NCBI GenBank assembly: GCA_035630195.1
Contig: DASQLD010000456.1
Location: forward strand, 1 to 8,956
DNA length: 8,956 nucleotides
Direction: 5' to 3'
Origin: DASQDN01 sp035630195
GTDB lineage: Bacteria > Acidobacteriota > Terriglobia > Bryobacterales > Bryobacteraceae
The notes under the pieces are model-generated. The model made no database searches. It was not told where the DNA came from and worked only from the letters and a program-made list of their open reading frames with translations. This document shows, piece after piece, positions 1 to 6,546 of this stretch (its first letter is position 1; each line of letters starts with the position of its first letter). The position numbers and the translations under genes are program-made.

Positions 1-80
1 TTGCGGCCTTGCCGAATCGCCTCCAGTCGCTTACGCGCTGCTTGGGTCAAGACCAACTTGGGCGCTGGGGGGAGCGGCAT
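1..80 (-). CDS. Possible IS630-type transposase, N-terminal fragment cut by the window edge
   Basis: A minus-strand reading frame opens with ATG at 80-78 and stays open to the window edge, giving 26 codons. The peptide starts MPLPPAPKLVLTQAARKRLE and continues AIRQGR. A Pro-rich start followed by a 'L-x-L-T-x-x-x-R-x-x-L-E-x-I' helix resembles the N-terminus of IS630-family transposases, where it begins the helix-turn-helix DNA-binding region; that match is from memory of the family and rests on few residues. No convincing Shine-Dalgarno lies upstream. The AT-rich stretch 81-158 between it and the receiver gene would hold the element end, but I could not identify a terminal inverted repeat or a TA target duplication. 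It could equally be the start of an unrelated small protein. Confidence 0.33.
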   Translation of the reverse strand, partial: MPLPPAPKLVLTQAARKRLEAIRQGR

Positions 81-158
81 ACGCTTAGTATGCACTTGCC
101 AATATTATTAGTAAAGATATTTCAGATACAGATGACTAGCGAACTAATTTAAGCTTGT

Positions 159-611
159 TTAGGCTACTGCGCCGGCAGTTGTCGGCTGCCCGTAAATACG
201 ACCGGCCGACTTGCGCAGGTCAAGCCAATGACGCCACGCAAGCCCGATCACACGAAAGACTTCGCGAGAGTCGAATGGTTTGGCAAGCACGTCATATGCG
301 CCGAGATTCAGGACTTCGGCCCACAGCCGATCGTCCGCGGACTGAGAAGTAACTACAACGTAGCAGGGGTTTGTCTGCCGTTCCGCTAGCGCAAGTAAGT
401 CCTTCCATGTGCCATCAGGAAGGTTTTCTTCACACAGGAGTACGGGGACTGGCGTAGTGCGTAGTTTGACCGACGCTTCTTCGAGGCTGCGGGCGGTCTC
501 GAATTCCCAGGCGGTGTGTCCGAAGATGTGAGCGAGCGATCGATGATCGCTTTCAAAGGGGCTAACTGCAAGGACATGCACACGGCATGTAGGGTCGCTG
601 TTGTTTTTCAT
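159..611 (-). CDS. Degenerate response-regulator receiver-domain protein (Glu at the phospho-acceptor site)
   Basis: The product is 150 residues and is essentially a single CheY-like receiver fold. The start is taken at ATG 611-609 because the frame matches the receiver fold from there and AGGAAAGGGA lies just upstream; the extra 41 residues available to 734 are Cys/Tyr-rich and unlike a receiver. The 'xP' loop is LLCEENLPDG (residues 58-67), so Glu61 occupies the position of the phosphorylated Asp. The N-terminal acidic pair is replaced by Ser17-Pro18 (VLAVSPFESDHR). Thr88 and the Lys111-Pro112 pair of the signalling face are retained. No output domain follows, only a short basic tail. Loss of the acidic pocket means normal aspartyl phosphorylation is unlikely; the Glu may mimic the active state (inference). 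It is probably a cytoplasmic protein-protein signalling adaptor. Similar Glu-bearing receivers are, as I recall, frequent in Acidobacteria. The partner is unknown; neighbouring purD has no obvious functional link. Confidence 0.82.
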   Translation of the reverse strand: MKNNSDPTCRVHVLAVSPFESDHRSLAHIFGHTAWEFETARSLEEASVKLRTTPVPVLLCEENLPDGTWKDLLALAERQTNPCYVVVTSQSADDRLWAEVLNLGAYDVLAKPFDSREVFRVIGLAWRHWLDLRKSAGRIYGQPTTAGAVA

Positions 612-683
612 ATCAGGTCCCTTTCCTAGTTGAACCCATTTCCCTGTTCCGCAGGACGGGGCGTTCATACGGGATGGTAATTC

Positions 684-723
684 GGTACTGGGATAGTACG
701 AGTTATAACAGTACCCTAGTACC
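684..723. promoter_or_regulatory. Cluster of GTAC boxes in imperfect inverted repeat, candidate operator
   Basis: GTAC occurs at 685-688, 696-699, 711-714 and 719-722, with a fifth copy inside the palindrome AGTACT at 767-772. The outer arms GGTACT (684-689) and AGTACC (718-723) form an inverted repeat around the palindrome GTTATAAC (702-709). Two boxes fall in the spacer between the predicted -35 and -10, and two fall around or after the predicted start site, an arrangement expected of a repressor site. The cognate regulator is not identifiable from the window. Confidence 0.4.
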
Positions 724-730
724 AAAGCAA
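702..730 (-). promoter_or_regulatory. Probable sigma-70-type promoter of the receiver gene
   Basis: Read on the minus strand, TTGCTT (730-725) is followed after exactly 17 bases by TATAAC (707-702), and a TG dinucleotide sits one base ahead of the -10, making an extended -10 element. The predicted transcript would start near 695, leaving an untranslated leader of about 84 bases before the ATG at 611. The -35 matches consensus at only 3 of 6 positions, while the -10 matches at 5 of 6. Confidence 0.5.
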
Positions 731-793
731 GCAATATTCTTGGACTTTAAGAGCCTTTTTTTACTTAGTACTTCAATGCCAGGACAATTCGGC

Positions 794-2032
794 TTATCGC
801 TTTAGGCCCTTTGCCCCGATATCGGTGCGGAAGTGCATTCCCTCGAAATGGATATGCCTCGCGGCTGCATAAGCATTGTCGATGGCGGCCCCCAAATGGG
901 GACCCGAATGTGTGATGCCGAGCACTCGGCCGCCGGCGCTAACCAGTCCGTCCTTCGTTTCCGCGGTACCTGCGTGGAAGACGGTTGCTCCTGCTGCCTC
1001 GGCTTTCTCGAGACCGGTAATCAGATCCCCTGACCGAACTGCACCTGGGTAGCCGTGTGCTGCCAAGACGATACAAACACTGGGCTCATCCTTCCAGTCG
1101 ATCGAGGCGCCGGCTAGCTCACCCGCTGCAGCGGCAGCCAGGATCGGGACGAAATCCGAAGCCATTCGGTGAAGGATGGCCTGTGTTTCGGGGTCGCCGA
1201 GCCGCGCATTGAATTCGAGGACTTTCGGTCCGGCATCGGTCATCATCAAACCCGCGTAGAGAAACCCCGTAAAAGGATTGTTCTCGGCTGCCATCTGCGC
1301 GATCGTGGGCTGGATCACGCGTGTGAGAATATCGTCTGAAGCTGCCGGCGCTAAGATCCGAGAGTCGGAGTATGCTCCCATGCCTCCGGTGTTAGGACCT
1401 TTATCGTTATCGTTAACGGACTTATGATCTTGTGAGGGCTGAAGTGGAAGCACGTTATTGCCGTCGCTCATGACTATGAAGCTGACTTCTTCCCCCTGCA
1501 GAAATTCTTCGATGACGAGTCGTGAACCGAGCAGCCCAGGTAGAGCAGCCTCCGACTCCTCCCGTGACTGCGCGATAACGACGCCTTTGCCGGCAGCGAG
1601 ACCGTCAGCCTTCAAGACAACCGGATAGCCAAACTTCGCGATGGCTTTACGGGCGTCATCTATGTTCGTAACGGTTTCGTACCGAGCGGTCGGGATACCG
1701 GCGCGAATCATGAAATCCTTACTAAAGGATTTGCTGCCTTCAAGTTGAGCAGCGGCCGCGGTGGGTCCGAAAATCAAACGGCCCTCAGTGCGGAACCGGT
1801 CAACAACGCCAGCCACCAGCGGAGCTTCAGGTCCCACAACGGTAAGATCGACGTCGAGATTGTCGGCTAACTTAAGGTAATCATTGACCGTCGAGGCCGG
1901 CCAGCACTCGGCTACTTTCGCGATTCCCGGATTTCCCGGAGTTGCGCAGAGTCTTTTTACCCTGGGTGACTGTGCCAAGCGCCACGCAATAGCATGCTCA
2001 CGTCCACCACCCCCGATCACGAGAATGTTCAT
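794..2032 (-). CDS. purD: Phosphoribosylamine--glycine ligase (GAR synthetase)
   Basis: It catalyses ATP-dependent ligation of glycine to 5-phosphoribosylamine, the second step of de novo purine synthesis, in the cytoplasm. The 412-residue product covers the whole family. The N-terminal fold begins MNILVIGGGGREHAIAWRLA, then TPGNPGIA (31-38) and VVGPEAPLVAG (65-75). The ATP-grasp region includes GYPVVLKADGLAAGKGVV (135-152) and VIEEFLQGEE (173-182). The glycine/phosphate signature GPNTGGMGAYS (212-222) and the metal-binding LEFNARLGDPETQ (272-284) are intact, followed by the C-terminal domain. The loop before VIEEFL is about ten residues shorter than in E. coli PurD, which partly accounts for the modest length. 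No Shine-Dalgarno is visible; TACACT at 2047-2042 could act as a -10 giving a nearly leaderless message. It diverges from the TPR gene with only 80 bases between starts. No other pur genes lie in the window. Confidence 0.97.
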   Translation of the reverse strand: MNILVIGGGGREHAIAWRLAQSPRVKRLCATPGNPGIAKVAECWPASTVNDYLKLADNLDVDLTVVGPEAPLVAGVVDRFRTEGRLIFGPTAAAAQLEGSKSFSKDFMIRAGIPTARYETVTNIDDARKAIAKFGYPVVLKADGLAAGKGVVIAQSREESEAALPGLLGSRLVIEEFLQGEEVSFIVMSDGNNVLPLQPSQDHKSVNDNDKGPNTGGMGAYSDSRILAPAASDDILTRVIQPTIAQMAAENNPFTGFLYAGLMMTDAGPKVLEFNARLGDPETQAILHRMASDFVPILAAAAAGELAGASIDWKDEPSVCIVLAAHGYPGAVRSGDLITGLEKAEAAGATVFHAGTAETKDGLVSAGGRVLGITHSGPHLGAAIDNAYAAARHIHFEGMHFRTDIGAKGLKR

Positions 2033-2074
2033 TCAGTCGCCAGTGTAACGCGCGGGCTTCCATCCAGGTTTTTA

Positions 2075-2083
2075 TGGGATAAT
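2075..2083 (+). promoter_or_regulatory. Extended -10 promoter element for the TPR gene
   Basis: TGGGATAAT gives a TGn extension plus GATAAT, which matches the -10 consensus at 5 of 6 positions. The -35 region around 2055-2062 is poor, as can be the case with extended -10 promoters. Transcription would start near 2090, and the AAAGG at 2097-2101 would then serve the ATG at 2113, with a rather long 11-base gap. The 80-base purD/TPR intergenic region must serve both directions. Confidence 0.4.
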
Positions 2084-2112
2084 GCAACCGGACGTGAAAG
2101 GTCGTCCCGAGT

Positions 2113-3420
2113 ATGACCAGTTGTCACCTTATTCGTTCGGGCTTGCGGATCGTCCTCGTTTCCGCACTTTCCTGCACATTGTTACCGGCCCAAAACCCCC
2201 CGGCGCCCGCTCCGCCCGCGGGTGGTGGCCAGCAGGGGGGAGGACAGACAGGAGCAGGAAATCCAGGCGCCGGTCGGCCCGGCGGCCAGCAGCCGGGGCA
2301 ACAACAGCCTGGACAACAGCCTGGACAGATGCCCGGTAGAAACCAGCAGGATCCGTTTTCCGAAATGCAGAACCGGCCAGTGTTCTTATCTGGCAAAGTC
2401 ATAATGGATGACGGCACGCCGCCGCCGGACTCGGTTGTCATCGAACGAGTATGCGGAAGCGTAGTTCGTCCAGAGGCGCATACCGATTCCAAGGGCCGAT
2501 TCAGTTTTCAACTCGGACAGAACCAGGCAATGATGGCCGACGCGAGCATGAGTTCGATCGGCGACCCGATCGGCGCAGCCCCGGGTCGAGGTGGCGGAAT
2601 GATGGGACCATCGGGCCGCGGCATCAGTGAACGGGATTTGATGGGTTGTGAGTTGCGCGCCAATCTCGCCGGGTTTCGCTCCGAACCGGTAAATCTATCC
2701 GGTCGGCGCGCCCTGGATAATCCGGACGTCGGCACGATTATTCTTCATCGCTTAGCAAAGGTAGAAGGATTCACTTTCAGCGCCACGTCAGCGTATGCCC
2801 CGAAGGACGCGAAGAAGGCGTTCGAGAAGGGATCGGAGGCCGCGAAGAAGAAGAAGTGGGCCGATGCTGAGACGAACTTTCAGAAGGCCGTAGATACCTA
2901 CCCGAAGTATGCTGCCGCCTGGTATGAGCTTGGGTTGGTTCACCAACAGCAGCAGAAGCTTGAAGAAGCCAAGAAGGCCTATCAAGGATCGATCCAGGCC
3001 GACGGAAAATTTGTAACTCCATATGCTCAACTCGCCCGCATCGCCGGGGCTGAACAGAAGTGGCCGGAAGTTGCGGAGTATACAAGCAAAGTTATAAAGC
3101 TCAATCCATACTTCTCACCCGATATCTACTACATAAGCGCCGTTGCCAATTTCAACTTGCAGAAGTTCGATGCCGCGGAAGAAGACGCCAGAGAAGCACT
3201 TAAGCTCGATGCGCAGAAAAAGAACCCGAGAGCTAATCATCTGCTGGGACTGATTCTCGCGCAGAAGGAGAAGTATCCTGAGGCGGCGGAGAACATGCGT
3301 ACATTTCTGAAGCGAGTACCCGAGGGACCCGATGCAGAGAATGTGAAGAAGCAGCTAGCTGAGGTCGAGCGCCGCATGGGAGCTTCTTCGACGGCGCAGG
3401 GCCAGAAGCCCACGCCGTAA
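2113..3420 (+). CDS. Secreted carboxypeptidase-regulatory-like and tetratricopeptide repeat protein
   Basis: A 435-residue exported protein of unknown specific role. Residues 1-26 form a Sec signal peptide: a positively charged start, the hydrophobic stretch IVLVSALSCTLL, and likely cleavage after Ala26. Cys21 lacks a good lipobox, so lipoprotein status is unlikely. Residues 28-80 are a low-complexity Gly/Gln/Pro linker. Residues 89-215 resemble the carboxypeptidase-regulatory-like beta-sandwich common in Acidobacteria (FLSGKVIMDDG, TDSKGRFSF, ANLAGFRSE), interrupted by a Gly/Met-rich insertion at about 143-172. About five TPRs follow at roughly 233-266, 267-300, 301-334, 335-368 and 372-405, with typical core residues such as AAWYELGLV and ALKLDAQ. 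A charged, polar tail ends the protein. It probably acts as a periplasmic or cell-surface scaffold (inference). It ends 10 bases from the stop of the convergent fahA gene and has no operon partner here. Confidence 0.88.
   Translation: MTSCHLIRSGLRIVLVSALSCTLLPAQNPPAPAPPAGGGQQGGGQTGAGNPGAGRPGGQQPGQQQPGQQPGQMPGRNQQDPFSEMQNRPVFLSGKVIMDDGTPPPDSVVIERVCGSVVRPEAHTDSKGRFSFQLGQNQAMMADASMSSIGDPIGAAPGRGGGMMGPSGRGISERDLMGCELRANLAGFRSEPVNLSGRRALDNPDVGTIILHRLAKVEGFTFSATSAYAPKDAKKAFEKGSEAAKKKKWADAETNFQKAVDTYPKYAAAWYELGLVHQQQQKLEEAKKAYQGSIQADGKFVTPYAQLARIAGAEQKWPEVAEYTSKVIKLNPYFSPDIYYISAVANFNLQKFDAAEEDAREALKLDAQKKNPRANHLLGLILAQKEKYPEAAENMRTFLKRVPEGPDAENVKKQLAEVERRMGASSTAQGQKPTP
2301..2328 (+). repeat. 12-bp tandem repeat encoding a Gln/Pro/Gly linker
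   Basis: ACAACAGCCTGG occurs twice in perfect tandem (2301-2312 and 2313-2324), followed by a partial third copy ACAG. It lies in the linker of the TPR protein and encodes repeated Q-Q-P-G units; a more diverged copy, CAGCAGCCGGGG, lies just upstream. Being a multiple of three, copy-number change by slippage would keep the frame. Confidence 0.8.
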
Positions 3421-3430
3421 CCTTGAATGA

Positions 3431-4276
3431 TCACAGGGGCGGCAATATGACGCCCCTGCATTCCCCAAAATCAACGCGTGGAAAGCCAAGCCGGTCGGCA
3501 TATCCACGCATGACCACTTCATCTCCATCCTTCAAAAACTCCCCATCCAGTTCGAGCAGTGAGCCATAAGCGCGGTCGGAATCGCCAGAAATGGCGCCGC
3601 TCGCTAACAGGTCCCCATCCTGAAGATTGCAGCCGTTGCTGGTATGGTGTGCAATCATCTGCGCGAAAGTCCAGTAGAGGTCTCGAACATAGCTGCGTCC
3701 GGTCAGGTTCCCGTTCACGAACACTTCTAGAGTGATGTCGTACAGCCATCCGGCTGGACGCAGGTACGGTAAAGTTTCCGGTCGATCGGATACTTCGATA
3801 CGGTAGGACTCCAATGCTTGGGGGCTCACCGCAAACGATGAAATGCTCGTAGCGAAGCTCTTTCCGAGAAACGGGCCCAACGGTTGATACTCCCAGCGCT
3901 GGATGTCGCGAGCGGACCAGTCGTTAACCAGAACGAACCCGTAAATGTATTCATGCGCCTGCTCGACCGGGATTGGATTACCCAGCGCATTACCGCCCTT
4001 TACGATCAGTCCTAACTCCAGTTCGTAGTCAAGCTGCTCCGTCGGACCGAATCGCCCTTCTCCGAGTTGGCCGGACGGACGGCGGATCGGCGTGCCGCTA
4101 GCAACGACGGAGGAGGCCCGGCCGTGATACGCAATCGGCACGTGTCGATAGTTGGGAAGCAGCGGACTCTCAGGCCGGAAGCGTTTGCCGACGTTCGTGG
4201 CGTGGTGAATGGACGCGTAGAAATCTGTATAGTTGCGGATGGTTGACGGCAACTTCAGATACACGCTGTCGCTCAC
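3431..4276 (-). CDS. fahA: Fumarylacetoacetase lacking the N-terminal domain
   Basis: It should hydrolyse fumarylacetoacetate to fumarate and acetoacetate, the last carbon-carbon cleavage of tyrosine degradation. The 281 residues align with the catalytic domain of mouse FAH from just before YTDFY onward. Retained equivalents are Asp18, Tyr20, His25 (catalytic, mouse His133), Arg34, Tyr50, Glu85, Glu87, Asp119, Gln126, Tyr130 and Lys139; the segment NDWSARDIQRWEYQPLG (118-134) is characteristic. The roughly 110-residue N-terminal domain of typical enzymes (total about 400-430) is absent. It is not hidden upstream, because intact hmgA occupies that DNA. In the GDLLASGAISG stretch, Ala228 replaces the Thr of mouse SGTISG. 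The start is GTG at 4276-4274, overlapping the hmgA stop as GTGA, so translation is probably coupled; no strong separate ribosome binding site is seen. A related 2-oxo-diacid hydrolase activity is possible, but context favours fumarylacetoacetate. Confidence 0.9.
   Translation of the reverse strand: MSDSVYLKLPSTIRNYTDFYASIHHATNVGKRFRPESPLLPNYRHVPIAYHGRASSVVASGTPIRRPSGQLGEGRFGPTEQLDYELELGLIVKGGNALGNPIPVEQAHEYIYGFVLVNDWSARDIQRWEYQPLGPFLGKSFATSISSFAVSPQALESYRIEVSDRPETLPYLRPAGWLYDITLEVFVNGNLTGRSYVRDLYWTFAQMIAHHTSNGCNLQDGDLLASGAISGDSDRAYGSLLELDGEFLKDGDEVVMRGYADRLGFPRVDFGECRGVILPPL
3434..3458. terminator. Hairpin at the convergent TPR/fahA junction
   Basis: CAGGGGCG (3434-3441) and CGCCCCTG (3451-3458) form a perfect 8-bp GC-rich stem with a 9-base loop. 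It begins 14 bases after the TPR stop codon and covers the last codons of fahA on the other strand. Neither strand shows a U-run after the stem, so it is not a canonical intrinsic terminator. It may slow polymerase or protect the 3' end, or may simply be coding sequence. Confidence 0.4.
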
Positions 4277-5430
4277 TGCCCCAGCCAGGAATGATAGTAC
4301 TCTTTGTCTTCCACTTCGAGCGCCGGCCGGCTTACCAGCAAGGGCCGGAAGGTATCAACCATCACGGCGAGTTCGTCTGTATGCTTCTTCCCAATGGAAT
4401 CCTCGGTGCGCCCGGGATGCGGGCCATGAGGGATGCCATCCGGGTGCAGGGTAACGGAGCCATACTCGATGCCTTTACGACTCATGAACTCGGAGTTGGC
4501 GTAGTAAAGGACCTCGTCCGACATCACGTTCGAGTGGTTATAAGGAGCAGGCACCGAATTTGCGTCGAAGTCGTACGGTCGTGGACAGAAGGAGCAGATC
4601 ACGAACCCATCGCCCTCAAACGTTTGGTGTACGGGCGGTGGTAGGTGGAAACGTCCGACACGGGGTTCGAAGTCATGGATGTTAAACGCCCACGGATAGT
4701 AGTACCCGTCCCAACCCACGACGTCGAACGGGTGGTGGTCGAGTACAAATTCGGTCAGCTTGAACTCCTTCTTCACAAGCACTCGGAACTCCCCCTTCTC
4801 CGTGCGCGGGACAAGTTGTTCCGGCCTTCGAATATCGCGTTCCGAATATGGCGCGTGCTCAAGTAATTGACCGTGTTCATTGCGATATCGGTGAGGAGTT
4901 CGAACATATCCCGCGCTCTCGATCACGAGAAACCGATGCGAACCTTCCCGCAGCCGGTACCGATGCAGAATGCCTCGCGGGATAACAATGTAGTCGCCGG
5001 ACCGGAATGCGAGATCGCCCATTTGGGTCTCGATGACGCCATCTCCTTCGGTTACAAAGATAACTTCATCGCCCTGGGCATTGCGATAATAGAATTCGTC
5101 TTCTTGGGACGGGATAACCACGGACAATGCCACTTCATCGTTGAACACTACCGGCTGGCGATCGAGAATGGCGCTAGCTCCCGTCTTCATCGAATGAGTT
5201 CTGAAATGGCGGTGGCGAAGTTGCCTGTGTTCTTCGGGCTGCCAGTTCAATTCGCGGAAATCCTGGACACGCAATACCTGCGTAGGTCGTTCTATGTGAT
5301 AGAGCAGTGACGAAGGTCCCACGAAGCCTTTATTGCCGATGAGCTCCTCATGAAAAAGAGACCCATCGGCTTGGCGAAAAACGGAGTGACGCTTCGGGGG
5401 GATATTTCCGAGCTGGTGATAAATGGGCAT
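4273..5430 (-). CDS. hmgA: Homogentisate 1,2-dioxygenase
   Basis: This Fe(II) enzyme opens the homogentisate ring with O2 to give maleylacetoacetate. The product is 385 residues, the short bacterial form rather than the 430-445 residues of Pseudomonas or human enzymes. It is a cupin-type protein: the first cupin region holds GDEVIFVTEGDGVIET (120-135), GDYIVIPRGILHRY (145-158) and FDVVGWDGYYYPWAFNI (235-251). The iron site lies in APYNHSNVMSDEVLYY (295-310) and GIPHGPHPG (332-340). His299 and His335 correspond to human His335 and His371 with identical spacing, and the carboxylate ligand is Asp305 or Glu306. GAAGG at 5441-5437, six bases before the ATG, supports the start and overlaps the hpd stop codon. 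Its own stop overlaps the fahA GTG start. It is third in the four-gene operon. Confidence 0.95.
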   Translation of the reverse strand: MPIYHQLGNIPPKRHSVFRQADGSLFHEELIGNKGFVGPSSLLYHIERPTQVLRVQDFRELNWQPEEHRQLRHRHFRTHSMKTGASAILDRQPVVFNDEVALSVVIPSQEDEFYYRNAQGDEVIFVTEGDGVIETQMGDLAFRSGDYIVIPRGILHRYRLREGSHRFLVIESAGYVRTPHRYRNEHGQLLEHAPYSERDIRRPEQLVPRTEKGEFRVLVKKEFKLTEFVLDHHPFDVVGWDGYYYPWAFNIHDFEPRVGRFHLPPPVHQTFEGDGFVICSFCPRPYDFDANSVPAPYNHSNVMSDEVLYYANSEFMSRKGIEYGSVTLHPDGIPHGPHPGRTEDSIGKKHTDELAVMVDTFRPLLVSRPALEVEDKEYYHSWLGQ

Positions 5431-5439
5431 TGAGAGCCT

Positions 5440-6546
5440 TCACAGATTGCCGCGCCGAGCTTGTTCCGCCTCGATCGCTTCGAACAGCGCTTTGAAATTG
5501 CCCTTCCCGAAGCCACGGCTCCCGGCGCGTTGGATGATCTCGAAAAATAGCGTTGGACGATCTTCGACTGGCTTGCTGAAGAGCTGTAGCAAGTAGCCTT
5601 CTTCGTCGCGATCCACCAGGATGCGGAGTCTTCGAATGGTATCGAGGTTCTCGCGTATCTCGCCGACACGCTCCGGCAGCGCCTCGTAATAGGCATCGGG
5701 CACGTCGAGGAATTCGACGCCATTGGCCCTCAGCATCGAAACGGTTTGAAGGATGTCTTTGGTCTGCATCGCGATGTGTTGAACGCCCGGCCCGCCGTTG
5801 TAGTCGAGATATTCCTGAATCTGGCTCTTCTTACGACCTCCGGCAGGTTCGTTGATCGGGAATTTCACAGACTGGGAATCGTCTGACATGACAATGCTCA
5901 TCAGCGCCGAATATTCAGTCGAGATGTCTTTGTCATCGAAGTTTATGTAGCGATGGAAGCCGAGTACTTTGGCGTACCAGTCGGCCCATTCATTCATTTT
6001 TCCAAGCTCGACATTTCCCACAATGTGGTCGATTCGGAGAATGCCTGCGTCGCGACCGGGCGCGTCGGCCGCTTTGAAGCCAGGCAGGAAGGGTCCCGAG
6101 TAGTCCTGAAAAGAGAGGAGCGAGTGGATCGTATCTCCGTAGGTCTTTATCGCCGCCCGGCGAATACTTCCGTATTCATCCCGGACCGTCCTCGGTTGTT
6201 CGAGTCCGACGGCGCCGCGGCTGACCGCCTGATGGAATGCTTCGTCCGCATCGTTGACGTGGAAAGCGATATCCCGGACGGCGTCGCCATGCTTGCGAAG
6301 ATGATCGGAAAAGAACCCGTCGGGCTGCAGCGATGTGCTGACGACGATTTGCGCTTTGCCTTGCTTCAATGCATAGCTGGTGACTTCGCGATTTCCGGTT
6401 TCAAGTCCCGCGTATGCAAACTGCGAAAAGCCGAGCGCGTTTCGATAATAAAACGCCGACTGTTTGGCGTTGCCGGCCCAGAGCTCCACATGATGAATGC
6501 TACGAATCTTCAGCGGATTCGCTTGTGTCATATTCGTCGGCGTCAT
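5440..6546 (-). CDS. hpd: 4-Hydroxyphenylpyruvate dioxygenase
   Basis: This non-haem Fe(II) enzyme converts 4-hydroxyphenylpyruvate, O2 and loss of CO2 into homogentisate. The 368-residue product has two vicinal-oxygen-chelate halves. The N-terminal half starts with IRSIHHVELWAGNAKQSAFY (14-33), and the catalytic half starts with RIDHIVGNVE (171-180). Iron ligands are visible as His174 in DHIVGN, His257 in GVQHIAMQT and Glu336 in LFFEIIQR. Substrate-pocket residues in VKFPINEPA (227-235) and the C-terminal gating helix after RGFGKGNF (344-351) are present. Hydroxymandelate synthase shares the fold, but neighbouring hmgA and fahA favour HPPD. The ATG overlaps the synthetase stop as ATGA, and AGAGGAAG sits six bases upstream, making this start preferable to the internal Met6. 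The 9-base gap to hmgA indicates one transcript. Confidence 0.96.
   Translation of the reverse strand: MTPTNMTQANPLKIRSIHHVELWAGNAKQSAFYYRNALGFSQFAYAGLETGNREVTSYALKQGKAQIVVSTSLQPDGFFSDHLRKHGDAVRDIAFHVNDADEAFHQAVSRGAVGLEQPRTVRDEYGSIRRAAIKTYGDTIHSLLSFQDYSGPFLPGFKAADAPGRDAGILRIDHIVGNVELGKMNEWADWYAKVLGFHRYINFDDKDISTEYSALMSIVMSDDSQSVKFPINEPAGGRKKSQIQEYLDYNGGPGVQHIAMQTKDILQTVSMLRANGVEFLDVPDAYYEALPERVGEIRENLDTIRRLRILVDRDEEGYLLQLFSKPVEDRPTLFFEIIQRAGSRGFGKGNFKALFEAIEAEQARRGNL

Noticed and set aside
612..734. 41-residue N-terminal extension of the receiver protein
   Set aside because: The extension crosses the predicted promoter and operator, its sequence is Cys/Tyr-rich and not receiver-like, and a good Shine-Dalgarno precedes the ATG at 611.
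2124..2492. Minus-strand Cys/Pro-rich open frame opposite the TPR protein linker
   Set aside because: Its Cys/Pro/Gly composition is simply the complement of the repetitive Gly/Gln/Pro linker codons.
4243..4644. Plus-strand open frame opposite the hmgA/fahA junction
   Set aside because: Antisense to two conserved enzymes, with no supporting motif.
4867..5310. Plus-strand open frame of 147 codons opposite hmgA
   Set aside because: Antisense shadow of a clearly conserved gene, with no domain or ribosome binding site.
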